From Ilyomonas sp965219515 (GTDB lineage: Bacteria; Bacteroidota; Bacteroidia; Chitinophagales; Chitinophagaceae): DNA of 64,000 bases. Both the position numbers and the translations under genes were made by a program. Positions 43,616 through 53,357 of this stretch are shown piece by piece; the first letter of the stretch is position 1; the number at the start of each line of letters is the position of its first letter. The notes below the pieces were generated by a model. That model was not told the DNA's origin. It was given only the letters and a program-made list of their open reading frames with translations, and searched no databases. The stretch covers positions 4,030,001 through 4,094,000 of the forward strand of contig OZ244776.1 in the NCBI GenBank assembly GCA_965219515.1, in the 5' to 3' direction.

Positions 43616-43804
43616 ATGAAAAAATTACTAATCGCTTCCATCATTGCAGGCGCAGCCGTTGCAGGCTTGCTGTTTTATCTGCGTGATGAACTGTCGGAAA
43701 AAAAAACGGCTGACGATATTGAAGATGCCGCCGAAGATGCTTACAACACCATGAACAAACATATTGGTAAAACGGAAAGAATGTTTGATCATGCACTGAA
43801 TTAA
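43616..43804 (+). CDS. Small YtxH-like membrane protein
   Basis: A 62-residue protein. Residues 1-22 (MKKLLIASIIAGAAVAGLLF) form a membrane anchor or signal; the rest is acidic and helical (EKKTADDIEDAAEDAYNTMN). This resembles the short YtxH-type envelope or stress proteins common in Bacteroidota. The function is unknown. It has its own terminator and lies between greA and a HIT-family gene. Confidence 0.7.
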   Translation: MKKLLIASIIAGAAVAGLLFYLRDELSEKKTADDIEDAAEDAYNTMNKHIGKTERMFDHALN

Positions 43805-43837
43805 AAACGGCGGATCAAATATCAAAGCATAATCATT

Positions 43838-43865
43838 GCGATCTTTTTCGGGATCGCTTTTTTTA
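43838..43865 (+). terminator. Terminator after the small membrane protein gene
   Basis: GCGATC (43838-43843) pairs with GATCGC (43852-43857), followed by a T-run (TTTTTTT). Confidence 0.65.
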
Positions 43866-43905
43866 TTTACTCTTGTTTTATTCTCTATAAAAACAAACAA
43901 TTTGC

Positions 43906-44295
43906 ATGACAATTTTTTCAAAAATTATAAACGGCGAACTGCCGTCTTACAAGATCAGCGAAAACCATCATTTCCTTGCTTTTTTAGATGTATATCCGTT
44001 GGTAAAAGGTCATGTTCTGGTGGTTCCCAAAACAGAAACCGATAAGCTGTTTGATCTAAATGATGATTATTTGTCGGAAATTTTAGTATTTGCCAAACCC
44101 ATTGCAAAAGCCATCGAAAAAGTCTTTGATTGCAACCGTTGCGGCGTTTCCGTCATCGGTATTGAAGTTCCCCACGCACATGTGCATCTGATGCCGATAA
44201 ACAATGCAAACGACATCAGTTTTACCAGAGGAAAATTATCGGTAAGCGAAGATGAAATGAAAGAAATTCAAAAGAAAATTGCAGATGCGTTGTAA
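43906..44295 (+). CDS. HIT-family nucleotide-binding protein
   Basis: A 129-residue histidine-triad protein. The motif H-x-H-x-H appears as EVPHAHVHLMPIN, and the N-terminal MTIFSKIINGELPSYKI is typical of the Hint/HinT branch. These proteins hydrolyse nucleotide phosphoramidates or AMP-linked compounds. One difference from many relatives is the lack of zinc-binding cysteines. The gene is short, complete and flanked by an upstream terminator. Confidence 0.9.
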   Translation: MTIFSKIINGELPSYKISENHHFLAFLDVYPLVKGHVLVVPKTETDKLFDLNDDYLSEILVFAKPIAKAIEKVFDCNRCGVSVIGIEVPHAHVHLMPINNANDISFTRGKLSVSEDEMKEIQKKIADAL

Positions 44296-44359
44296 GCCCG
44301 GCAGCAATTGGTTGCCGGTTTGCCGTTGCTATCAGGTAAAATGTATTGTTCTAAGCCTT

Positions 44360-44923
44360 TTACTTCTTTATTAGTCTTCCTTCATTCTTCGTAACAAAAT
44401 CTCCCCAACCGCTAAACTGTTTCTCTGTTTTAGACAATACAGAAGATGTTTGATAATAATGGCAAAGTGCAACGGCCAAAGCGTCGGTAGCATCAAAATG
44501 CGCAGGTTGTTCGGTAAGATGAAGCAATTGCTGAAGCATTTTCCATACCTGCTCTTTACCCGCGTTTCCATTTCCGGCAACCGCTTGTTTCACTTTGCGC
44601 GGCGAGTATTCGGTAACGGTTAAAGATGCCTGCATGGCGGCGGCAATGGCAACGCCCTGCGCCCGGCCAAGCTTCAACATACTTTGTACATTTTTGCCAA
44701 AAAAAGGAGCTTCTATGGCAAAGGTGGTGGGTTTGTATTCTTCAATCAAAGTCAGCACTTTGCGGTATATCATCTGCAAACGCTGATAAATATCTTTTTG
44801 CGCGCCCAATTTCAGCACATCCATCATTACCAGTTTTGGTTTGCCGGCGGTTGCCGTTACAATGGCATAACCCATCATCAAAGTGCCGGGATCAATTCCC
44901 AATATAATTTCTTCTCGTTTCAT
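44360..44923 (-). CDS. ruvC: Crossover junction endodeoxyribonuclease RuvC
   Basis: A 187-residue Holliday junction resolvase. The four acidic catalytic positions are present: D11 (LGIDPGTLMMGYA), E71 (AIEAPFFGKN), and D144/D147 (HFDATDALAVALCHYY). It cuts junctions loaded by RuvAB. The ATG at 44923 is 59 bp from the divergent flippase-like gene. A C-terminal tail of about 25 residues is longer than in E. coli, as in other Bacteroidota. No ruvA or ruvB is next to it. Confidence 0.94.
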   Translation of the reverse strand: MKREEIILGIDPGTLMMGYAIVTATAGKPKLVMMDVLKLGAQKDIYQRLQMIYRKVLTLIEEYKPTTFAIEAPFFGKNVQSMLKLGRAQGVAIAAAMQASLTVTEYSPRKVKQAVAGNGNAGKEQVWKMLQQLLHLTEQPAHFDATDALAVALCHYYQTSSVLSKTEKQFSGWGDFVTKNEGRLIKK

Positions 44924-44982
44924 TCGCCGTGTGAAAGTAGTAAAAGGGGCATGATAACGTTAAAACTATTTTTACACTACGT

Positions 44983-45993
44983 TTGAAAAAAATAGCGTTG
45001 AAGCAGAAGTACCGGAAACTGTTGAATTACGTGATTGGGCCGGTGTTGTTTATTGTGTTGTCGTGGTCGGTTTACAATAAGATAACGGCGAAATATACGT
45101 GGCAGGAAGTGCAAACCGTATTTTTGAATGCGTTTAGCGAAAGAAACAGAACCGCCTTTTTATTTCTTTTATTGTTAATGATTATGAACTGGACGCTTGA
45201 AGCTGCCAAATGGAAACTGCTGATGAAGCCCGTGCAGAACGTATCGCTGCTTACGGCTTGCAAGGCGGTTTTTTCGGGCCTGGCTGTTTCCATGTTTATT
45301 CCCACGGCGGCGGGCGAGTACGCCGGCAGAACCTTGTATATGCACGAAGGCAACCGGCTTCGTTCTTTGTCGCTAAACGTTATCGGCAGCATCAGTCAGC
45401 TTGTTATTACGTTAATAGCCGGCGTCGCCGGGTTGATTTATTTAAAAAAAACACTGCTCACGACAACTGCTTTCGGAAACCCGTTGTCTCTTATCTGGCT
45501 CAATGGCATGCTGTATGCCGTTTTGGTTGCCATTGTTGTGTTTCTGCTTATTTATTTTCAGATTGCCTGGTTTACCAGATGGTTTGAAAAAATTCCGTTT
45601 ATACAAAAACATCTCATCTTTGTGCAAAGCCTTGAAGCATTCGGGTTAAAACAATTAACACAAATTTTGTTGTTATCTATATTACGATATGTCGTATTTA
45701 TTATTCAATATCTGGTTGTGCTGCAATTGTTTGATGTACATATTTACTGGCTGCAGGCAGCATTGGCAACTGCTGTATTGCTCTTAATTTTGTCTGCCAT
45801 ACCTTCCGTACCTAATATTGCAGAATTAGGTGTGCGGGGAGAAGTAAGCCGGTTATTATTTGGACTGCTGAGCACAAACATCGCCGGCATCGTATTTTCG
45901 GCGACATTAATCTGGATTGTAAATTTAATTCTTCCTGCGGTGGCGGGCGGTATATTTTTGATTGGCATAAAAATTTTCAGAAACAAGCAGTGA
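44983..45993 (+). CDS. Flippase-like / UPF0104 membrane protein
   Basis: A 336-residue protein with about eight membrane helices, of the lysylphosphatidylglycerol synthase transmembrane / UPF0104 group. Typical segments are NWTLEAAKWKLLMKPVQNVS, FSGLAVSMFIPTAAGEYAGR and the later PSVPNIAELGVRGEVSRLLF. The group moves or modifies lipids, but this member's substrate is unknown. The start is a TTG at 44983 (MKKIALKQKYRK); no ATG fits. Its TGA overlaps the GTG start of the DUF3108 gene by 4 bp, so the two are coupled. Confidence 0.85.
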   Translation: MKKIALKQKYRKLLNYVIGPVLFIVLSWSVYNKITAKYTWQEVQTVFLNAFSERNRTAFLFLLLLMIMNWTLEAAKWKLLMKPVQNVSLLTACKAVFSGLAVSMFIPTAAGEYAGRTLYMHEGNRLRSLSLNVIGSISQLVITLIAGVAGLIYLKKTLLTTTAFGNPLSLIWLNGMLYAVLVAIVVFLLIYFQIAWFTRWFEKIPFIQKHLIFVQSLEAFGLKQLTQILLLSILRYVVFIIQYLVVLQLFDVHIYWLQAALATAVLLLILSAIPSVPNIAELGVRGEVSRLLFGLLSTNIAGIVFSATLIWIVNLILPAVAGGIFLIGIKIFRNKQ

Positions 45994-46781
45994 GAAAAAT
46001 TATATTGATTTTATTATTGACATCAACCTGCATCCGGCTTACTGCCGGAGACGATTTTTGCGGCGTTAGAAACACAGCGTTTAAAGAAGGTGAAATACTT
46101 ACTTATACCATTTTCTATTCTGTGGCCGGCATTTACATAAATGCCGGAACCGCATCGTTTAATACCACGATAGAAAGGCTGAATAATGTGCCGGTGTACC
46201 ATGTGGTAGGCGAAGGCACCAGCAATAAAAGCTACGACTGGATATTTAAAGTGCGCGACCGTTATGAGTCTTATTTTGATACAGGTACTTTACAGCCCTA
46301 CAAGTTTATTCGCCATGTAGATGAAGGCGGACACAAACAATACGAGAATGTAACTTTTAATCAAAAAACCAATACGGCTGTTTCAACGGCAGGTACTTAC
46401 GAGGTTCCTACCTGTATTCAGGATGTGATGAGTGCGGTATATTATGCCCGCAATATTAATTTTAACAGCTATAAAGTAAACGACCTCATTCCTTTTAATA
46501 TGTTTCTCGATGACGAAGTTTACAATCTTCATATCCGTTATTTGGGAAAGGAAACCGTTAAGACAAAATATGGTAAATTTCGCAGTATTAAATTTAAACC
46601 GTTGTTGGTAAAAGGAACCATTTTTGAAGGCGGTGAAAAAATGACGGTCTGGGTAAGCGATGATGCCAACCACATTCCATTGCGTATAGAAAGCCCGATA
46701 AAAGTCGGCAGCGTAAAAGTTGATATGCTTCGCTATGAAAATTGCCGTTACAGAGTTTCATCGTTAATCAGCTGGCATTGA
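45990..46781 (+). CDS. DUF3108-domain exported protein
   Basis: A 263-residue protein with a signal peptide (MRKIILILLLTSTCIRLTAG). It matches DUF3108: FKEGEILTYTIFYSVAGIYI, then YHVVGEGTSNKSYDWIFKVR and WVSDDANHIPLRIESPIKVG. The domain is a periplasmic beta-rich fold of unknown function, probably in envelope maintenance. It begins with GTG inside the stop of the flippase-like gene (GTGA overlap), which supports a shared envelope role. Confidence 0.85.
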   Translation: MRKIILILLLTSTCIRLTAGDDFCGVRNTAFKEGEILTYTIFYSVAGIYINAGTASFNTTIERLNNVPVYHVVGEGTSNKSYDWIFKVRDRYESYFDTGTLQPYKFIRHVDEGGHKQYENVTFNQKTNTAVSTAGTYEVPTCIQDVMSAVYYARNINFNSYKVNDLIPFNMFLDDEVYNLHIRYLGKETVKTKYGKFRSIKFKPLLVKGTIFEGGEKMTVWVSDDANHIPLRIESPIKVGSVKVDMLRYENCRYRVSSLISWH

Positions 46782-46878
46782 TTTTCTTTTTTTAATTACC
46801 ATTTTGTAATTATTTGGAAACAAATGCCTGTCTTTCATTTTGTATAGTCAGCTTCTTTTTTGTAAAACATCTTATTTT

Positions 46879-48336
46879 ATGCAGCTAACCAATTCGTTAC
46901 TACTACAAACAAAAATTTTCATCAATAATCAATGGCGGGATGCGGCTTCAGGAAATACATTTGAAGTTAGAAATCCTGCCGATCATTCTATTGTTGCAAC
47001 CGTTGCCGATGCCGGAGCGGAGGAAACTAACGAAGCCATTGAAGCCGCCGCAACAGCTTTTACAAAATGGAGCCGCGAAACGGCAAAAAACCGCTCTGTA
47101 ATTTTACGCAACTGGTTTAATTTAATTATTGAAAACGAAAACGATTTAGCCATGCTGCTCACTTCCGAGCAGGGCAAGCCTTTACCGGAAGCCAAAGGCG
47201 AAGTACGGTACGGCGCTTCATTTATTGATTGGTTTGCCGAAGAAGCGCGCCGTGTTTATGGCGATGTTATTCCTTCTCCTGTTTCAGATAAGCGATTGCT
47301 CACCATCAAACAACCCGTTGGTGTTGTGGTTGCCATTACGCCCTGGAATTTCCCGGTAGCCATGATAACCCGGAAAATAGCGCCTGCCTTAGCTGCCGGC
47401 TGCACCGTGGTTGTTAAGCCTGCCGAAGACACGCCGCTGTGCGCACTGGCACTGGCGCACCTGGCTAAAGAAGCGGGCTTTCCGGATGGCGTTTTGAATG
47501 TAATTACAACGATAAATGCGGAAGAAGTTGGAAAAATTTTAACCACGCATCCGGGCGTTGCCAAGGTTTCCTTTACAGGCTCAACGGAAGTTGGCAGAAT
47601 TTTAATGCGCCAGGCTTCTGATACCGTAAAAAAAATGTCGCTGGAACTGGGCGGCAATGCGCCGGTTATCGTGTTTGACGATGCAGATATTGATGTGGCC
47701 GTAACAGGGGCCATGGCAAGCAAATATCGCAATGCAGGTCAGACCTGCGTTTCGGCAAACCGCCTGTTGATTCAAAGAAATATTTATTCTTCTTTTATCG
47801 AAAAATATACAGACGCTGTTAAAAGCCTGCGTATAGGCAACGGCATGAATAATAACGTTGAGATCGGACCACTGATTAACAAAGCGGCCGTTGAAAAAGT
47901 GCAGCGGTTGTTGACTGATGCCACAGATAAAGGAGCAGAAGTTATCGTTGGCGGCAATGCGCCCAAAAACGGAAGCTTGTTTTATCAGCCGGCCATTATT
48001 GTCAATTGCACAATGGAAATGGCATTGAGCAAGGATGAGATTTTCGGGCCGGTATCTGCCGTTTATTTATTTGACACAGAGGAAAAAGCCATCGCACTGG
48101 CCAATGCAACGGAATATGGATTAGCGGCATATTTTTTTACCCGGAATATCAGTACCGCCTGGCGTGTTGCTGAGCAATTGCAATATGGTATGATCGGCAT
48201 TAACGAAGGCTTAATTTCTCACGCCGAAGCACCGTTTGGCGGTGTAAAACAAAGCGGCTATGGCAGAGAAGGCAGCCGTTATGGAATGGACGAATACCTT
48301 GCCATTAAATATTTATGTTTGGGAAATATGCAATAA
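46879..48336 (+). CDS. NAD(P)-dependent succinate-semialdehyde dehydrogenase family
   Basis: A 485-residue aldehyde dehydrogenase close to GabD. Key sites: TPWNFPVAMITRKIAPALAA (cofactor), FTGSTEVGRIL, catalytic Glu in SLELGGNAPVIVFDDADID, and catalytic Cys in RNAGQTCVSANR. EAPFGGVKQSGYGREGSRYG near the C-terminus is typical of the GabD branch. It would oxidise succinate semialdehyde to succinate. The ATG at 46879 (MQLTNSLLLQTKIF) is preferred over an in-frame start at 46840. No GABA transaminase gene is nearby, so the true substrate is uncertain. Confidence 0.88.
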   Translation: MQLTNSLLLQTKIFINNQWRDAASGNTFEVRNPADHSIVATVADAGAEETNEAIEAAATAFTKWSRETAKNRSVILRNWFNLIIENENDLAMLLTSEQGKPLPEAKGEVRYGASFIDWFAEEARRVYGDVIPSPVSDKRLLTIKQPVGVVVAITPWNFPVAMITRKIAPALAAGCTVVVKPAEDTPLCALALAHLAKEAGFPDGVLNVITTINAEEVGKILTTHPGVAKVSFTGSTEVGRILMRQASDTVKKMSLELGGNAPVIVFDDADIDVAVTGAMASKYRNAGQTCVSANRLLIQRNIYSSFIEKYTDAVKSLRIGNGMNNNVEIGPLINKAAVEKVQRLLTDATDKGAEVIVGGNAPKNGSLFYQPAIIVNCTMEMALSKDEIFGPVSAVYLFDTEEKAIALANATEYGLAAYFFTRNISTAWRVAEQLQYGMIGINEGLISHAEAPFGGVKQSGYGREGSRYGMDEYLAIKYLCLGNMQ

Positions 48337-48435
48337 GAATTTTTATAGAAAACACCTTTGCATTTTATTTTTTTTTCCTGTTTTTCCCTTTTTCCTGCCC
48401 TTGTATTTCACAATTTATTATTATATTCAAACCCC

Positions 48436-48443
48436 TATCTTTG
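48436..48443 (+). promoter_or_regulatory. Predicted -7 box of secDF
   Basis: TATCTTTG matches TAnnTTTG and lies 38 bp before the ATG. No clear -33 element is seen at normal spacing. Confidence 0.4.
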
Positions 48444-48481
48444 CGCCTCACAAAAAAATTTAGGTTACCCAAAACTGTAAT

Positions 48482-51400
48482 ATGCAACTGAAAGGTTTGG
48501 TGCGTTTCTTCACGATTGCTCTTGTTTTAATTTGTTTATATCAGCTTTCTTTCACCTGGATTGTGCGTAGCCACGAAAACAATATGGCTGACCGTGCGGC
48601 TTCGTGGGTAAAAGCCAACTTTGGTACGCCGCAACAAAAATATCCTGGCAGCAAAACACGGCAGGATATATATACCGATAGTCTGACTACGCTGAAAAAA
48701 CAACGGCTGGCTTATCTTCTCGACAGTACCAAAGGCTCTAACATCGGACCGTTTGGGTTAACCACATATCAAAACGCTAAAGATAAAGAATTGATGCTGG
48801 GGCTCGATTTGCAAGGTGGCATGAGCGTGAGCATGGAAGTGGGTTTGGACGGATTGATTCGTTCGCTGGCGAATTATCCAAAAGACGCGCAGTTTGAAAA
48901 AGCGTTGAATAATGCCGTAGCTTTAAAAGCGAACAGCGGCGAAAATCTGATTAGTCTGTTTAATCAGGAATATCAGAAGGTTGCCGGTACAGATGCCGGT
49001 CTGGCAAAATTTTTCATTACGCGCAGCAACGGACGAATAAAAGCCAATACCGCAAACGATGCGGTTTTGTCTTATTTGCGCGATCAGGCAAATGTGGCTT
49101 TCAACAACACAACCAATATTCTTCGCACCCGCATAGACAGGTTCGGGGTAGCTTCACCTAACATCAATCCCGACCCGGCAAAAGGTATCATCAACATAGA
49201 ACTGGCAGGTATAAACGATCCGGAAAGAGTAAGGCATTATTTGCAATCTACCGCCAATCTTCAGTTTTTTGAAGTGTATAACATCGGCGAATTGCAGGAA
49301 TCAATTGTGGCTGCCGATAAAGCACTTGGCAATTACCTGAGCGGCAATGGTATTGATACATTAACCACCATTAATAAAGATACCACAAACATTGGCGTTG
49401 CCCGCGCTGCCGATACTTCATTTGCTTCAACCGACACGGGCGCCAACTCGCTGGCTTCTGCCAAAAGCACGGCCGACAGCGATGCCATCATTAAAAAAGA
49501 ACATCCGTTAATCAGCCAAAGCATCATTCAGTTTGCGCAGCCGAGGCAGGATCAAACAACCGGCCAGCAACGCTTTCCTGCCGAGCTGGGTTATGTGCAG
49601 GTAAAAGATACGGCAACGCTTGGCAATTACCTGCGTCAGGATTTTGTAGCCGCTAAGTTTCCATCCAACATATTATTTGCCTATGGCAGACCTAACACCG
49701 ATGATAAAACCGGACTGCCACGCAACGTGCTTACTTTATATGCTTTAAAAACATTAGACAACGGAACCGCCAAATTAGAAGGCGAGCACATCAGCGAAGC
49801 CAGTCAGGGTTACGATGAACGCAACCATCCGTCTATCAATATGAAGATGGATGAAATTGGCACCAGATTGTGGGCGCAGATAACAAAAGCCAATGTAGGC
49901 AAGCCGATAGCTATTGTGCTTGACAATGTAGTATATAGTGCGCCGAATGTAGAAAATGAAATACCATACGGCAATTCTCAGATTTCTGGTAGTTTCACTA
50001 CAACCGAAGCGCAGGATCTGGCGCAGATACTTCAATCCGGCAAACTGCCTGCGCCGGCTAAAATTGTGCAGGAGCAGATTGTAGGCCCAACATTGGGCAG
50101 CGAAGCGGTAAGCGGCGGCGGGCTGGCATTTGTCATTTCGTTTGTCATCATTTTCGTACTCATGCTGGTGTATTACAATACCGCCGGCTGGGTAGCGAAC
50201 ATTGCGCTTATTTTGAACTTATTGTTTACCATCGGCGTATTGGCCGCTTTGGGTGCAACATTAACGGCGCCAGGCATTGCGGCGCTTGTGCTTACCGTTG
50301 GTCTGGCCGTAGATACCAACGTTATCATTTTTGAACGGATTAAGGAAGAGCTTACAAGAGGTAAAGGTTATATGAATGCGGTGAACGATGGTTACCGCCG
50401 TTCGTATGCGCCGGTATTGGACGCGCATGTTACAACCTTCCTTTCTGCCGCTATTTTGTTCATCTTTGGATTGGGACCTGTGCTTGGCTTTGCTACCACG
50501 CAAATGCTTGGTATTACCTTATCGCTGTTTTGCGGTATTCTGGTATCGCGCCTGGTAACGGATTTATACACCAACCGAAACCGGCACTTTCAATATTTTA
50601 CCGCTTTTTCGCAAAAGGTGTTCAGGCATGCTTCCTATAAATTTATCGAATATCGTAAAATCGCTTACGGCATTTCGGTAGTTGTATTATTACTCGGTAT
50701 TGGTTCGTTTATAAACGGTTTCGATCAGGGTGTTGAATTTGCGGGCGGGCGCAGCTATACCATTCGTTTTCAGAACAAGCCCGATGCTGATAAGGTGCGC
50801 AATGATCTGAAACAGGTATTTGGCGAATACCCGATTATTAAAACGGTAGATGTTGAAAACCAGCTTAACATTACCACATCATATAAGATACACGAAACGG
50901 GTAATAATGTTGATTCATCGGTTGAGCGTACCTTGTTTGCCGGACTGAAAAATACATTGCCGCAAGGCACAACGTATAGTGAGTTTAACAGTCGTTACAA
51001 GCAAAGTTCACAAACGGTGCTGCCTTCTATTTCCGACGATTTAAAATCGGGCGCCACCAAGGCAACCATTATCGCCATCATTGTTATCTGTTTATACATC
51101 TTCATCCGCTTCCGCGACTGGCGTTATTCGTTGGGAACCATTGTGGCTTTGCTGCACGATGTATTTGTAACATTGGCCGTGTTCAGCTTTTTGCGCAAAG
51201 TGGTGCCGTTTCCATTAGAGATAGATCAGCATTTTATTGCAGCGATATTAACGGTGATTGGTTTCTCGATGAACGACACGGTAATTGTGTACGACCGTAT
51301 CCGCGAAGATTCAAGGTTGATGACTGGCGCAAGCAAGGAGGAAATCATCAACCGCGCTATTAACCAAACGTTGAGCCGTACCATCATGACATCGCTTACC

Positions 51401-51592
51401 GTGTTTCTTACCATTCTGGTTTTGTTCATTTTCGGCGGTGAGGTAACGCGTGGTTTCGCTTTTGCCATGTTGATTGGTGTAATTACCGGAACTTATTCAT
51501 CCATCTTTGTGGCGGCGCCGATATTGGTTGATTTTGCCCGCAGCAAACCGTTGGGTAGAACAGTCAGCGACGTGGTAAAGGCGAAAGCTTAA
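48482..51592 (+). CDS. secDF: Protein translocase subunit SecDF (fused SecD and SecF)
   Basis: A 1036-residue fusion that uses the proton gradient to aid Sec export. The SecD half starts with a membrane helix, then LMLGLDLQGGMSVSMEVG and a large periplasmic domain (about 40-540). Its membrane block contains GLAVDTNVIIFERIKEELT. The SecF half starts near residue 720 with GVEFAGGRSYTIRFQNKP and ends with FSMNDTVIVYDRIREDSRLM and LSRTIMTSLTVFLTILVLF. A Ser/Thr-rich insert lies near residues 300-335. Fusion is usual in Bacteroidota. A strong terminator follows. Confidence 0.97.
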   Translation: MQLKGLVRFFTIALVLICLYQLSFTWIVRSHENNMADRAASWVKANFGTPQQKYPGSKTRQDIYTDSLTTLKKQRLAYLLDSTKGSNIGPFGLTTYQNAKDKELMLGLDLQGGMSVSMEVGLDGLIRSLANYPKDAQFEKALNNAVALKANSGENLISLFNQEYQKVAGTDAGLAKFFITRSNGRIKANTANDAVLSYLRDQANVAFNNTTNILRTRIDRFGVASPNINPDPAKGIINIELAGINDPERVRHYLQSTANLQFFEVYNIGELQESIVAADKALGNYLSGNGIDTLTTINKDTTNIGVARAADTSFASTDTGANSLASAKSTADSDAIIKKEHPLISQSIIQFAQPRQDQTTGQQRFPAELGYVQVKDTATLGNYLRQDFVAAKFPSNILFAYGRPNTDDKTGLPRNVLTLYALKTLDNGTAKLEGEHISEASQGYDERNHPSINMKMDEIGTRLWAQITKANVGKPIAIVLDNVVYSAPNVENEIPYGNSQISGSFTTTEAQDLAQILQSGKLPAPAKIVQEQIVGPTLGSEAVSGGGLAFVISFVIIFVLMLVYYNTAGWVANIALILNLLFTIGVLAALGATLTAPGIAALVLTVGLAVDTNVIIFERIKEELTRGKGYMNAVNDGYRRSYAPVLDAHVTTFLSAAILFIFGLGPVLGFATTQMLGITLSLFCGILVSRLVTDLYTNRNRHFQYFTAFSQKVFRHASYKFIEYRKIAYGISVVVLLLGIGSFINGFDQGVEFAGGRSYTIRFQNKPDADKVRNDLKQVFGEYPIIKTVDVENQLNITTSYKIHETGNNVDSSVERTLFAGLKNTLPQGTTYSEFNSRYKQSSQTVLPSISDDLKSGATKATIIAIIVICLYIFIRFRDWRYSLGTIVALLHDVFVTLAVFSFLRKVVPFPLEIDQHFIAAILTVIGFSMNDTVIVYDRIREDSRLMTGASKEEIINRAINQTLSRTIMTSLTVFLTILVLFIFGGEVTRGFAFAMLIGVITGTYSSIFVAAPILVDFARSKPLGRTVSDVVKAKA

Positions 51593-51611
51593 TCGAAATA
51601 TTTATTTCTGT

Positions 51612-51648
51612 AAAAAAGCTGTTTCAAAACTTTTGAAACAGCTTTTTT
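51612..51648. terminator. Terminator after secDF
   Basis: AAAAAAGCTGTTTCAAAA pairs along its whole length with TTTTGAAACAGCTTTTTT across one base. The effective stem is GCTGTTTC/GAAACAGC with T-runs on both sides. Confidence 0.85.
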
Positions 51649-51927
51649 GTTTTAGTCTACGGCAATTTTCCATCCACACAAAGGTTGTTTAAAACGCTGC
51701 TATTGTTTATGCAGATGCTGGAAAGAAAGATAACAAACGAAGGTTGTATCAGCATGAAGTTTTCGATCTGCGACTGCGATTCGGGAAGCACCATTGCTAA
51801 AGCGAAACAGAAAGTAAATGTGCTTGTAAAGTTTCCATACTGTTATACCACAACCTGGAATGGTGAGGTTAAAACCGGCAACGCGTTTCTGATACATTAA
51901 TGCGAGTGGCGCCCAATTGCCGGCCGG

Positions 51928-52254
51928 CTATTTTTCGCTTTCTTCTTTCTTCTTTTTTACCAGCAGTTCGCGGTACAATTGCTCATTTTGATCCCATCTG
52001 AATTTTTTGTAAAACAGTCCGGTAAATACGGCAATGGCAATGACGGCAATGATAAGCACATTCGGATTCAGCTTCGTGTTGGCAACCATATCGGCGCGTT
52101 CATACCATTTATCTGTAACCACGCTGATGATAATGCCGCCGCCAATCAGCATGCCAAGCGGCAGCCCGAAAAGCAGTTGCCGGAATAATTTTTTTTCGCG
52201 TTCCCGGTTGTGTTCCCAGTAGTCAATAAAGCGTTCTTCGTTTTTAGATAGCAT
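51928..52254 (-). CDS. Small two-helix membrane protein of unknown function
   Basis: A 108-residue protein. Basic, charged N-terminus (MLSKNEERFIDYWEHNRERE), two membrane segments (about 27-45 and 67-83), and a charged Lys/Glu-rich C-terminal tail. It has no family I can name, but the even composition and clean ends suggest a real gene. It is divergent from the SPOR-domain gene 117 bp away. Confidence 0.65.
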   Translation of the reverse strand: MLSKNEERFIDYWEHNREREKKLFRQLLFGLPLGMLIGGGIIISVVTDKWYERADMVANTKLNPNVLIIAVIAIAVFTGLFYKKFRWDQNEQLYRELLVKKKKEESEK

Positions 52255-52371
52255 CGTGCAAAATTAAAACATGCCAGCGTTGCCGGTTCGTTTTTTCACA
52301 AAACAAAAAATTGTGTGTAACTTGACGTTAAATGAACTGAACGTTTTATTTATTTTGCTTAAAAACATAAC

Positions 52372-53277
52372 GTGTACAATCTCGACGCATACATTGCCGA
52401 TTTTTTGTCAGATCATAAAAAGCTGTCGGCGCAGGGCATCGGCGAGTTTGCCATCGTAAATGGTCAGGCTCCCAATGGTGCGCCACTCGTTGAATTTATC
52501 TACAACAAAGGTGCTTACACAACAGATGATCTGATCGGTTTTATTTCGGAACACCAGGGTAAAAATAAGATTGTAACCGGCTTCGATGTAGAGTCGCATT
52601 TCAACCAGGTAAAGCAGTTTATCAATATTGGTACGCCCTGGGTGATTCCTGGCTTCGGGCAGTTGCAGCTTGGCAAAAGCCGCGAACTGGAATTTTTGCA
52701 GCAGACGCCTAACGAAAACGCGCTGCACGAAAGAAGCAAACGCAAGCAGGCGGCTACCGAAGCCAATTATCAAACCTACGATGTTCAAAACCCGGCTACC
52801 CAACGAACCGGTAACACGGGAACTATATTGCTTACGCTTTTTATTATTATTGCCTTAGGTGCCGGCGGTTATTATTTTTATAACAACAAGAGCGATATTA
52901 TATCAACGTCAATGGCTGCTGATACGGCTGCCACGCTTACCGATACGGTTATTTCGGTTCCTTCCTCGTCTAACATGAACAATACGGTTACCAGCACACA
53001 GCCGCCGCTTAATCAAACTGCAACATCTTCTTCATTGGTAGGCGCATCGGGTTACCGGTTTGTTTTAAACCGCACGGCAAACGGTGGTTACGCCATGAAG
53101 CGTTACAATCAGCTAAAGAGCTACGGCATTCAGGTATATATGGATAGCGTAAGAAGAGACAGCTATTCGCTGTATAAAATTTATCTGGTAAAAGACGCTT
53201 TGCCTTCCGATACGGCAAAGCTGAAAGACTCGCTTACCAAATATTATGGCAGACCGGTGAAGCTGGAAGCGCAGTAA
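52372..53277 (+). CDS. SPOR-domain protein with N-terminal HU-like domain
   Basis: A 301-residue single-pass membrane protein. The N-terminal 110 residues resemble the HU/CCDC81-type domain found before SPOR domains in Bacteroidota (YIADFLSDHKKLSAQGIGEF, then PWVIPGFGQLQLGK). One membrane helix (about 149-165, ILLTLFIIIALGAGGYYF) and a Ser/Thr linker follow. A C-terminal SPOR domain (YAMKRYNQLKSYGIQVYM, then YSLYKIYLVKDALPSD) would bind denuded septal peptidoglycan. The start is GTG at 52372. A division or septum role is inferred. Confidence 0.8.
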   Translation: MYNLDAYIADFLSDHKKLSAQGIGEFAIVNGQAPNGAPLVEFIYNKGAYTTDDLIGFISEHQGKNKIVTGFDVESHFNQVKQFINIGTPWVIPGFGQLQLGKSRELEFLQQTPNENALHERSKRKQAATEANYQTYDVQNPATQRTGNTGTILLTLFIIIALGAGGYYFYNNKSDIISTSMAADTAATLTDTVISVPSSSNMNNTVTSTQPPLNQTATSSSLVGASGYRFVLNRTANGGYAMKRYNQLKSYGIQVYMDSVRRDSYSLYKIYLVKDALPSDTAKLKDSLTKYYGRPVKLEAQ

Positions 53278-53294
53278 GGATGAATTGCGAATTG

Positions 53295-53341
53295 ATATAC
53301 CAAAGCCCCGCATGTTACACTTTTGCGGGGCTTTGGTATAT
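53295..53341. terminator. Bidirectional terminator with an 18-bp perfect stem
   Basis: A perfect 18-bp stem (53295-53312 with 53324-53341) with core CAAAGCCCCGCA / TGCGGGGCTTTG and an 11-nt loop. It lies between convergent genes. It lacks a real T-run on either side, so Rho may contribute. Confidence 0.65.
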
Positions 53342-53357
53342 TATGATACATCAATGC

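Noticed and set aside
51685..51900. Small open frames on both strands after secDF
   Set aside because: The two frames are antisense to each other, start with TTG or lack context, and show no hydrophobic or conserved pattern.
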